64,000 bases of DNA from Henricia sp. BOLD:AAB3569 (lineage: Eukaryota > Echinodermata > Asteroidea > Spinulosida > Echinasteridae), in the NCBI GenBank assembly GCA_037783545.1, contig JBBELK010000003.1, forward strand, positions 2,542,001-2,606,000, in the 5' to 3' direction. Shown in pieces: positions 42,170 through 54,300 of this stretch. The position numbers were made by a program, and so were the translations under genes. The first letter of the stretch is position 1. Every line of letters begins with the position of its first letter. The notes beneath the pieces are model-generated. The model made no database searches. It saw nothing but the letters and a program-made list of their open reading frames with translations, and had not been told where the DNA came from.

Positions 42170-45100
42170 ACTTTGGGGAAGGGATACGGAAAACGAGGAA
42201 AACTTGGAAACTTTATCAACTGGGGTCTGTTGACTCTGTTAGCTTTCAGAAATGAGGGAAAACTGCGTTTTAAGGTAAGAATTTCGTTGTATTTTCAAAA
42301 TAACTTTGAGATTGTTTCAGGCGCTATTCTGCAAATAAAACGACTTGGTACTTTTGATGACCCTTCCCATAAACGAGAATGTATTATTAACGAAAAAAGA
42401 AAAATGACATTTGAAATTGTAATTTTATTCTCATATTTTTGTTACTTCACATTTCAACATTTCGCTATTCTGCAAATAAGACAACTAGGCCTATATAGGT
42501 GCTTTTGATTATCTCTCAAATAAAAGAGAATACACATAGATGAAAGACGGAAAAAGTTATTAAAATGTAAATTTTCTCCCCGTATTTTCGTTACATTTAT
42601 TTCATAATCGATTAACCAAAAAAAGCGCCAATCAAACCCTTTTAATGGATTACACACCATTGTATATAGTGTGTGCGATTATCATATATTTTTGGCAAAG
42701 TTTATAGTGTTTTTCGTTGAAAAAAATGGATCGATTTTTTTTTCGTTGAAAAGCTGGACATTTTGCGCGGTTGCGTTTAAAACAAGGCTATACGCGCGCA
42801 CGTCATTTACAATGGATATTTTTTCTTGTTAGGCCTATATACAGAATGTTGTACAAACGAAGTTTTATCGAAGTTTTATACTGTGCCTACACTATGAAAT
42901 TTGAATATATGGTAAATGTCGTGGCTTATTTTGATGTCGTCTGGAAAATATTCTCATTTTCGACAAAACAAGTCCGATTCGCATACATTCCTGGCCTCTT
43001 ATGATCTAATTCAATGAAATATTTTCCAATTACAAGTGTGCAAAATATGTTGTCATATTACGCATGTCTAAGAGGTCAGAGGTCATGTCAAATTCTGAAG
43101 AGATCGGATATACACGACAGTCGGCGGGCCGGGGCGGATCAAGTTCAGCAATTTCGATATTTTTGCAACCCAATATAAACCATTTTATCGCTTGTAATTA
43201 AGGGTGGAAAATGCGTTGTGATTTGTATAAGAAGCTGTTGGATATATAATTATTATTTATCAGTGAAAATTTTGATTTTTACAGGATAATTTTAAAGAAA
43301 AACGATGGGAACTTTGCTTTGAAACGATTTTTTTGTCAATTTTTGCCCAGGTGTTAAGCATAAGTTAGACAGCGGCGCGGCTGGAGCTCGCTACGCCCCG
43401 GGCAGTGGCGCACTTTCGCCTATGTCCATGGTTCGTAGCCTTACCACGCAAAGTCGACGGGCGGGTCGCTTGGCTTTCTGAACTTGAATAAAATTATTGT
43501 ATAGTTTGGTGCCATTTTTTTTGTAGCAAGTTCAGCAAAATCAAAATATTGAACATTAATAATTTTTTATAGACTTTGTTGGATCAGTGAATCGTCTTTA
43601 GATAAACTTCTGTGCGTTTGGTATACAAGGACGTTTAACCGGTTAACCGTTTAACCGAAAAAGAATTTAGAGTTTTAGGCCTATTTGTTATGACATGTAG
43701 TAAACTTTTGACAAGATCATTCAACGATCATTTTGGGGGCCTATAGGGATATCGTGTGCATTGCACATGCACCTATAAACACCAGCAACAATCTTTGGTG
43801 TCGGCCGAACGGTTAACCGGTTAACCGACACTTGAAAGAATTGCATACCGGTTTCTGAATTAACCGTAAATTCTCATCCTTATATAATAAGAATAATTAA
43901 GTCTGTACAAAACGGCGATAATCATTTTTTTTCTGTTATAAAAATGGAGTAGACAATAAAGAACAAAATTGAAAAGATCGAATACTTGCCAAATATACCA
44001 TTTGCATGGAGCGGCCATGTTTGAGCGCAATCAGGTTATATGATGTGACAAATTTGTTCTAGTTAGTGCATCAGGGGCTTGTTTTCGCGACCATAGGCAG
44101 AAATATGTTTTGGACGTATTTACTTATTGAGCCAATTACCAGCTAATTCGGTCGCCAGCAATAAAAGTTTCATGCTTCTGCTTATGATCGCGAAAACAGA
44201 CCTGAAGTTGAAAAATTGACATGTTGCCGCGTATTTTGCGGCCTTTGGCCCGCAGGACTAAGTGTAAAATCCACGATAGGGTGTGTCCGCCGTGTAATAT
44301 TGGGTAACATGCGTCGTTTTGTGGTGGCATCGTGCTGTGTTGACCGTTACGTCGCTTGCAGCGACATACTAGACCGCACGGTACCAGACTTGGTCACACC
44401 TGTGTGGAAGTTCGACTACAGTTAATTTTTCGACATTTTTCCCGAGCGCTAGTCGGGTCTATTTGACAGTCTACACTGACAATTAAACATGGAAACGTTT
44501 TGTTTGAAAACATCACCAAACGGATATGTTTGCTGACAGAAGCCAACTTCTTGAATGGTCACTTGATCACGATTGGCTGGCTCTAATCACATGACCTGAA
44601 ACTGGTTCCTGATTAGTTCAGACATAAAACATGAGCAAACAGATGTTAAGTTGCTAATTGTCTAAACACCGGCAAACACGGTTTAGCGAAGTTTGCTGTT
44701 ATGTTTGCTAATGTTTTATGTGAAATGTTTGCCAGAGTAGGCAAGATGGGGCTTTAGAAACCACTAAGTTATAAGGTCACCGATAGTCACTTCGAAAATG
44801 TCTGCCATCAAATTTGGAGGGTATTTCTTGCCGAAAATAGTATCAAAAGGAGACACATTGGGTGGTATGTTACAAGAACCACCTCCGCAAAATTGTATTA
44901 ATTCCCCCAGCGGATGGTCAAGTTCAATAAAAGTGCATGAGAAATGGCTTTGTGGCTCGTGACCCCGGCGTGACCTTACGGTCAGCTTTGCATAAATAGT
45001 ACGAGGCGTGTGATTGGTCGAGCGAGGCCTGCGCGCGTCAGAAGGGGGAATTCTGGGTATTATAGCCTGGCGCCCAGCGTGTGTGGCGTCCTGACCACAC

Positions 45101-46180
45101 AGTCGAGATATTGTGGTTAATTGCTTACGACACGAAATTCAATTGCACTTTGGAGGGAAAATTGCAATTTTCATTGTAATTTTAATGCATTATATCAAGG
45201 TGGCCGGGGAAAACAAACGAAGTCGTCACACGCATGCGTTTACCATAATACACGGACAATGAAGGATGTTTATCACCTATAGCATAGATGCTATAGGTCA
45301 CCGTTCTTTCAGTTAGAGTCATCAGACTAACTTTGAAACCCGTTTTGAAGCTGAATTTTTGGGTTTTTATGCGGTAATATGAATTTCCATATTCATGAGC
45401 AAAGTTGTGAGGTCACATTAGGCACTCGCAGAAAAGACCATTACAGGGCCCTTTAACTATAATAGACCTAGTCACTGTTCCAACTTGCTTTAAAAGTTGT
45501 CTATATGTTTGGTAATTACAGTAATTATAGTACTAATTACCCTCCAAAATGTCTTAATTATTATCTAAAAGCTTACTTGTTATCAAGATGGTAGGCCTAA
45601 TGGTAGTAATCATCCTGTGAAATTATTTCGTCTGAAGTGCCCCCATTCATGAGAAAAATGACGAAATTATTTGAATATGTATCTCCCAAGATCGCCTGTA
45701 TAGGCGATCTTTGGAACCATTCATTCAGTGCACAAAAACCATGCTTGGATTTTTCAGGTTTTCTATATTAGGCTATACTACAATCTAATATGTGGCTGAA
45801 ATTTAGTTGAAAGGTAGTTTTCTCGACGTAGGCTTTCAATTACAAATGGAAATCACGCTGTGTTTAACAGTTTACAAATCATGTAGGCCTATAGGTGTAC
45901 TACCTTTAAAGTTACGCTTTGGAACACCCCGGTACGATAATTTGGCCAACAAATTATTTCCATCCATTTAACATTATGAAATCGTCCAGTTACAGAAAAA
46001 GCACGCACACCCCATTTGGATATTAGTTTCTTTATAGTTAAAATAAGAGTGATAATTTCATATTGCCTATCACCATGACAACGTGACCTTTTGAATTTAA
46101 GGTCACGTGCACTTTCCTCATTCCTTTTATCTGCTTATTAACCGCACATTCGCCAACTCGTCCCAGTAATTAGGTTTCTC
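42170..46180. other. intergenic stretch, no gene recognised
   Basis: AT-rich DNA without exon-like frames. GGTTAACCGGTTAACCG-like words occur near 43635 and 43812 as a loose inverted pair. 45230-45450 and 45600-45910 look like dispersed repeats. Nothing here looks coding. Confidence 0.4.
45600..45910 (+). repeat. dispersed repeat family J, copy 1
   Basis: CATGCTTGGATTTTTCAGGT, TTTTCTATATTAGGC, ATGTGGCTGAAATTTAG and the AACAGTTTACAAATCATGTA end resemble 63900-64000, and the last word also occurs near 25700 and 36345. Confidence 0.55.
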
Positions 46181-46654
46181 AGCTTCACAGCTTTAGGTGA
46201 AGCCATTTTGAGTACCTGGAACATTATAATGTATATACAGAGCTGCGCATGCAGGTCTTGGATGTTTTACTAAAATTAACTCCAAGCGTTGTCCGTAATG
46301 GCGCCCCGTTGGTCCCGGCTTGGGACCGAAGCAGATGCGCGCGTGCGAACCGTGTGAGGCATGTGGTACCAATTTGCCGCCATTTTTCCTCCCTCTCTGT
46401 AAAAAAAACAAAGATTTAGAAAACCGAATATGGATTTCATTGAGCAAAACTACTCAAAATGACGCCATATACGCTGACATGCTTTGAATAACGGCTGTCA
46501 AAAGACATTAGATGAAACATTAAAAGTGTAAGGTGGCGGGAAGCCATTTTAATTCGTGACAAAGTTGAAAGACTGTGACTTTTGGGTGACCCTTAAAAGG
46601 TTTATTTTTTAGAAAAAATGCACATATCTATTTTTAGTTGAACTTTTTCGGCCC

Positions 46655-47100
46655 AATATCATAAAACCCGCAAGCAAGCGTTTCTTTAGTGTCTTAGCAG
46701 CGTGCTAAACGAGCGTAGTAATTTCATAAAACCTATTTTCTGCTTTAAGCACTTTTTGTGCTAACTGGACGCCATCTTTTTTGCCGTCGCCATATTTGAG
46801 AAATTGGAGGGTAAATTTTCCAAAATAACTGACGTTTTAGGGTTTTTATGGTTTTTAGGAGACAAAACCCAATTAGTGATAGGTAAGAGTTTTCTGTTTT
46901 TTGAAAAAGTGCACAGTCAGAAACTTGGTTGAGGCAGACGATGAACGTGCAAAAAAGAAGCAGACGATAAAGTATGCGCGCGCATTCCAATCGCGTGCTA
47001 AGCATACTTGCCTTGTAAAATACGTTTATGCTCAAGCAGATTTGCTCCATTTCTTGCAAAAGTTCGCTTAAGCATGAACAGATTTATGAAATTGGCCCTA
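46655..47100. repeat. fold-back element family H, decayed copy
   Basis: Ends GGCCCAATATCATAAAA and TTATGAAATTGGCCC are inverted, with GCTTAGC-like words inside each end. The interior resembles 18580-18960 in MAPK15 intron 3 (GGACGCCATC, AAGCAGACGATGAACG-like words), which may be a further copy. Confidence 0.55.
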
Positions 47101-48359
47101 GTTTCAAGAAAATGACGGCGACCTTTGAGGAAAGTGACGTCACACGTATTCAAATGAGGCTGTGACGTCGTCAAGTGAATGGACGAGGCTACCATAAAAT
47201 TGCGCGTAAACAAACCCTGACGTCATCATTCTTTCGGTCTATTTGAAACAAAAGTCTAAATTCAAAGCCAACGCCATTTGTTTCGACAACGCATAATTTA
47301 TGACTATGTGACCTTTGACCTAGAATGTCCTCCAAATTATTTCACGTAATGACGCACATATTGTTAGCAGCAGGTGCTATACACCTGACCAACAGGTGAC
47401 GTAGAATACCGCAGCGATCCGATTGGACCAAAGCTCCCTAAAACAGCTGACGCATGCATTTATATGACAATAAAGAACAGAATGAAATAGTAGTGGCTAG
47501 TAACTGAAAATACCAATCAAATAAAACGTGCGGTAAATTTTCTATCTAATTAACTTAATATTTTGAAAAGTAAACAATCGTTTCATTGGAAGACAAAAGA
47601 TACAATATTCCCTTTTGTGAAATTTCATTTTTTTATAAATAATTTTGTTCAAAGGCCCGCCATAAAATTGAAACATTTTTGGAAAGGAAACTAATCATTT
47701 CATTGGTGTTTAACGAGCCGCGTTGCGCTTGCGCATATCATGATTTCTCGCAACGCGCGCGCAAACCGCTGCACCAATACGAAGCCTTCATTTTTTGCCT
47801 CCTAAAAATTAATGGACTCGCCACTTGAAAACGTCTGCAAAGGATTATATTATTTTTTATGTGTACTTTTCGTTTTATATACTTTTTACAAATTGTTTGA
47901 TTTAAACAAGGCATTCTTTCAATATTGGTACTTGATACTCACAGATTTAGAACATAAAATGAAATTATATGCTCGAAAGAAGGAGACAAAACAGACTTTT
48001 CTGACAAACTGTTTCATTTTAAACGTACAAATTCAATTTGGTTTGACAGCTAAGGCATAGATAAACATTAATGTTTTGCTTTGGGGAATGTTGTGTCAAA
48101 ATATGCAGCCCAATATTTAGGTTATTTGCGACGAAATCGACACCGTTGAATAATATCACCGGAGACTACATATATTAATAGGCATGGAACTGGATATGAA
48201 TGGATTAATTTGAAAAAACGGGTCAGATTTGCTCCAGGGATTGGATAAGTTTCAAATTGATTTCATTTTGTGGAACGATCACAAACCCCACTTGAATGTT
48301 TTATAGTTTTTTTGCCATAAACCACAATAATCATTCTTCTTTCTTTTTTTTTACTGCAG

Positions 48360-51300
48360 ATGGCCAGTTAGGCCACAGTGGTGTGCAGTATGGGTGATAT
48401 TTGTACTTTATCTAAATGGAATTACGGCACGTAAGTACTAACTTTATTTATTATTGTTATATTTTCAATTATTTATTTATTTATTTCATTTGGGTGGAGG
48501 GAAATAGACTTTTGGAGTTGTCGAACGAAGGAAAAAACCAGCGTGTAGGCATATACGAGTGGGTGTTATGCAGTGAAAATTGCCGTTGGTTGCAACGTAC
48601 CACATTGGATAACGTCCCATTCCGCATGCGCACAAACGAAAACATGGGTGCCGCCATGTTTTGTGGGCAGTACCAAATAAGCTGACGCGCCATTGGTTAA
48701 GTATAAAACTGTTTCGTAAGGTTCGCCACTTGTAAATGATTCAAAATGGTTGTATTGTTGTAAATAATTAAAAGAAATTGGGGAATTGTGGAGACCGTTT
48801 GAAAAGGCCTGTTCGTATATATATACATTGCATGAAAATTTAATTGCCTATATGAGTCTGTTTTCAATACTGGGGAGACCTTTTCCTCCAGGATTATATC
48901 TCTGTACAATGTCATTCATCTTCTCTCCAAACAAAAGAAATATCTGAAGATGGATCTAAGGAGATAACTTCAGCTAAAGAACTGCAACGAATAGTGCCAC
49001 AACACACCTTTCTGAAAGCCCTGTGTGCAAATTTCCAATATACCGTATGTAACAAGGACACCAAAAAATGTCACAAAGTATATATGTGTCCTATGTTACA
49101 TACGTTAAATAGGAAATTTACACATGGTTTTTAGAAAGGTATGTTGTTGCACTATTTGTTGCTGAAGTTATCTCCGTGGATCTGTCTTAAGATATTTCTT
49201 TTGTTTCGAGAGAAGATAACTGGCATTGCACAGAGATATGATCCTGGTGAAAAAGTCTCTCCAGTATTGAAAACAGACTTATATAGCAGTCTGGTGCTCG
49301 ATCTCAAGTTCTTATCCCGATTAGCTGAGTGTCTGGGAACCATAGCAGACCAAGACATCTGTGTCCTTGGGCAAGGCAATTTGCCATACTTGCTTGCTTT
49401 TTTGGTAGCCTTTACCTATAAGAGTGGTCAAATTCGACCTTGCCGATGGACAATATGAAAATAAAAATGCCTCATTATTTTCGAAAAAGAATTAAGAATT
49501 TCGCATTCTTTATCAGCGGAGACGTCCTCTAACGAATCACCTCTCGAGCCTGGAATGGATAGGGCTCGACTTTGCTTGCCATGGCGCCCTAGGTATCGTC
49601 TCTAGTTCAAGGGCAACATTTAAACCTGTAACTGCCAAGACTAGTTAGCTGTTGCGTGAGAAAATCAGTTGAGCTATGTAGGCAGGGGTTAAGAATGCGT
49701 GCACGACAACTCATGCCTAAATATGTGACATGGCCGAAAAATGACCTCGAAAAGAATCACATATGATTTGGGAGATAGCTTCTCTTCTAAGATGCAAATT
49801 TTGTTTTTAAATTCGCAGATAAAGTGTAAGGATTTCCATGTTTGTGATAATGCGTGTTATTTTTTATTTTTTTTATAAACGATTTGAAACTGCTTAAAAC
49901 GATGCTTATCCCCAAAATTCTGCATAATTTTGCGCTTATTTTTGCTTATTGTATTGCTTTCCCGCTTTGCTGCTTTTCCTATCTTTCCTTTACTTTCCCT
50001 TTTTGCTTTTGATTTTCCCATTTTCCCTTCCCCTAATTTGTTTTTCCCCATTCCTTTTTCTTTTATAATTTCTTTCCCTTTCCTATTTTGCCATTCTCAA
50101 TATCTTTCCGGTTTTTCTCCGTTGTCCAATTTCCACGTTTCGTTTCCAATTTCTGTTATCCCGTTTTTCTTTTCCCCCTTCGTTTTCCTGACCAATTTTC
50201 CCTTCCTTTTTTATCCCTTTAACCTCCCACCCATTATTTCGGAGTTTTATTTGTTTCCGTTTATCCTTTCCCCACTGTTCTTTTCTGAAATCCCCTTCGT
50301 CTTGATTTTACTGTGTTCTATTTCATATGTTCTCGTTTTTCCATTTCACTTTTCCAATTTCCTTGTCACTTCTCCCGTTGTCTTTTCTACAAAACGTAAC
50401 GTTTCTTGTTTCCACCCCAATTTTCCTTTTCTTTTGTCTTCCTCTTCCATCCCACCATTTCACCCCTTTCCCTCCCATTTTCACCACCGTCAACGGACAA
50501 CATGTCGATGGACGTACGCCTAAATGCTGCCTAAATCCTGACCCGCCAAAACCCCTCAAAATCACCAAACGCTTGGCTGACGAAATCACCACCATCCACC
50601 CCAAACCTCACCCTGTAAAAGACGCAATCCCTCTTCAATTTCCGCATCACCACTTCACCACACCACCACCATCACCACCACATCACCACCACGAACCCTA
50701 CTCCTGCTGCAAACGCTGCCTAAACTGCTTGACACAACACAAGGAGTTCAACTTCCCTTCTATTTGGCAGAGCAATTGAAGACGCTGGAATGCCCGGATG
50801 ATATCAGAATCGGGGAAAATGACTTACCAGGTAAAATCTTAAGACTTCTTGAAACCTCAAAATGTTATAAAATTTAAAAACAAAATCCATTTTGTCCCGG
50901 AAAAGGATAACAATCAATAAATTGTGACCCAAATTCTAGATCAAGTTGACCTCAACAGTTTTTAAAGAAGTATACCCAAGAAACCAAAGACATTGTGGTC
51001 TTCTTTCGTATGATCCCCTAAAGGGATCTAGTTGCTGAGATTATAGCCGACTTAAGTCGTTGCCCTATAGCCACCTCGGAGGAGGGTCTTCAGCTCGGTC
51101 ACGAAGTGCGAGAGAACAGGAACAAATTCTTAGTTTTGTACAAAGCTCAGGAGACTATTCTAGAAACCTTTCTTTTTCGTTTTCGCGAACAGGATGGGAC
51201 GTGATCAGACTGTTTACGTTAGACAACGAAGCGTCCGGGATTAAGGAGATACCTGGATCAAATGAATACCAGACAGCCTATAAAATTAACAAGAAAAGCG

Positions 51301-54300
51301 ACCTGGTTCGATTCCCCACAAGGTAAATGTCTGCAGTCTTTCGAATTTCTAAGACGCAATCTTAGAATGCCGTGAGACCAAATTTTGTATCTTTTACCAA
51401 TGCGCTGCATTCTGTCCAATGTTGTGGCAATTTTGAGTAGTAAAATATCTTTAAAAATATCTTGAGTTTATGAAAAGATAGTTTAAGAGTTAAACTTGAA
51501 AAGGATGAATCCGTGATTATAACTGTGACGTAAGAATGCAATTGACCAATGAACGGTGGTTTTAAATTTTCAACATTTATTTTATCCAACATTTTTGTTT
51601 AAATTATATTTTTTACTTTTTTCATATGAACAGTGCCTTGTTTCCAGACGGACTTCCAAACGAATTTTCCTTCGTTACTACCTTCCGAATGACACCATCT
51701 GCTCGCGAACAGGACTGGTTTTTGTGGCAGATTCGAGATCAGGCCAGAGTTCCACAAATCGCTTTTAGACTCAACGGGGAGCAAAGGGCGCTGCAAGTTA
51801 TCTACGTGGACGACGAACGGCAGATTCAATCAGTCAGTTTTAGAGAGTAAGTTTCGTTAGTTCCTTAATTTGTCCACCTGTGAAAAACTGTAAAAATGGC
51901 GACCCCGGTCCTTATTTCCCTCACTAACCTTATTAGGATGGAGTCAGGAAAAATTTAACTTTACATGTGTTTTGGAGCGGTTTGGAGCACTTTCTTAAAC
52001 CGCCATCAACAATATAATATTTCACTCTTGTGCTTGCAAATCTTTACAAATTTAATGCGCGCGTGACGTCACGATCAAGTGGCCAATGAGGTCTCTTCTT
52101 TTTTTTAATGGTTACTAGGGAAGTGGAGTCCCTTTTTGATGGCAATTGGCACAAACTTCACATCATTATCCTGGACGATCGAGTGACGGTTTACGTGGAC
52201 TGTAAGAGCGTGTCGAGCAGTTTAATATCACCGCGTGGTGTTGTGGACTACACGGGGAAAATTAGCATCGGCCGAACGGTGCGAGAGGACGAACCCGTTC
52301 CGGTAAGATTCCAGGGGTCGATTTCACAAAGCGCTAAGACGCGTTTTAGGAATGGTCACTCTTCTTGGGACGTTGGTAACTATGTGGACTATAGGACGCA
52401 TTGATTTCGTCTTAACTTTTGTGAAATCAATCCCAGGTGTACTAACTGGCGAGACCTGTTACTTGATTTAAATACATGATCAGGTCTCAGTGGTTAGTTG
52501 ACAATTTGTACCGACTGGCGAGACCTGTTACTTGATTTAACTTTACATGACCTGTGGCCGATGTGTTGGTATGGGAATCAGGACGCATTGAAGTCGTCTT
52601 AAAGTTAGAACACATCATTGGTAATCTCGAAAATTATAGATGTTCACAGATTTACATATAACTTACACAACATAAACACGATGACGGTAGTAAACTTCCC
52701 CTGAAATGGTTTTGTCTAAAGTGCTATAGTTTTTGAGAAATTAGTAAAACAATTATTGTTCGTCTCATGAGACGAAAATTCACTTCGCCCCAAAACCATT
52801 TCGCCCTGCACCACTTCGCCCTGAACCACTTCGCCAAAAAGCCACCTTGACCCCCCAAACCGCCTCGTCCTTACACCACTTCGTGTTGTATTCTTTTACA
52901 GTTTGAGCTACAATGGATGATAATTCACTGCGATCCCTCGAGACCCGAGCGAGATAACTGTGGGGAACTTCCGGTAAGAATTATGTAAAAATACAGGATC
53001 TCATTGGTGGAGTAATGCGCACGCGCATTATGCGTGAGCGTTGCACCAATGAGATTCGCTGTAAGGCTAATTGCGTGAATGACGTCATCTAAAAAGGTGT
53101 GGCTTAAAAAACGATTACAATATGTTTGGTGTAAATCATTTTGTTTCTTAAGTTGAGATTTAAAACTTCATAATTTCCTATCCATAATAAATGTTTTTAA
53201 AATTTTTAATTTTTATCTGCATTCTTAATTCGTTTTTTTGTTTGCTTGTTTTGTTTTGCAGGTTAACCCAACGCCGGTAAGTGAAAACTTTTCCTCAGTA
53301 AAACAATCTTGAGAATGTAGTGTACACTTTGCAATTACGCTCGAGAAAGGACGCATTTGGTCAACACTATGTAACAAATAAACGTGTTGGCCTACCACTG
53401 TTTTTCTTGAAGTTGGCTATGGATTAATTTTGAGAAACCTAGAGAACAACCGTATAAAACGCCGTAAAATTTTCACACTAAACTTTTCTGTGCGTTTCCT
53501 TAGCGAACTTCACGAAATGGGTTCAACACTAAACTAATTAGTCATCAGTTTTTACGTAAAATGACGTCATGGTTTAAATTATGACGTCATAATGCCGTGG
53601 ACCTATTCCAAAGGAGTACATGTAAAAAGAAATATTTAGCCGCCGACAAAAAGGACATATTTTAGTTTTGGTTTGATTTTCCTTTCCCCCCAAATTTTAC
53701 TTAATTTGTTTGTGACACCGCCATTCACTTTCGTACACGTTGTTTCCAGTGACTTTTTAATTCCATTGTCGGCTTTATACAATCTTTTCAGGAGATCCCA
53801 ACATGTCAGCAAGTATGTCCAGCTGGGCCTCAGGGATCGGCAGGACCCCAGGTAAGGTCACAAAAAGGTCAAAATAAATGATTTTGTCTTCAAAGAAGGT
53901 TGAAAATGGGCGGAGCGTCGGCAGAGTCCGTTCGGCAAGCGTTCGGCGAAGTTTTGTTACAAAAATAGAGGGCGCTGTAACATCATGCCAAAAACCTTCG
54001 AGTTTTTAAACTGGTTCCCAGTCCACATATTCACCTACGAATACGAATATCATGTTCATCGTGTCCGTATGCAGAATATTTCGACTGGAAACCAGTCTAC
54101 GTAGTAGTCATAACAAGAGAGGGCGCTATAATCGCACACCGTAAATAAAAAAGTTTTGAGTTTTGTAACTTTGGAAAACTGCTAAAAACTTTTAAAAGTC
54201 GCCCTTTTTCTCGGAAATGCTACATTTGCGAAAGAAATGTAGGCAGGATTAAGTATATTATAAGCTACAGATTCAAAAAGATATATTTGTTGAATTGTAG

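Noticed and set aside
48390..48430. ATGGGTGATATT as the start codon of the collagen gene
   Set aside because: This frame ([10 protein letters not shown]) would leave a phase 2 junction, which does not fit the phase 1 start of the 50771 exon; the other frame gives a signal-peptide core and joins correctly.
49930..50523. 197-codon + strand ORF, Phe/Ser/Pro/Leu-rich
   Set aside because: It is the translation of a nearly pure pyrimidine tract, which cannot contain stop codons. The continuing frames to 50779 miss the real exon frame.
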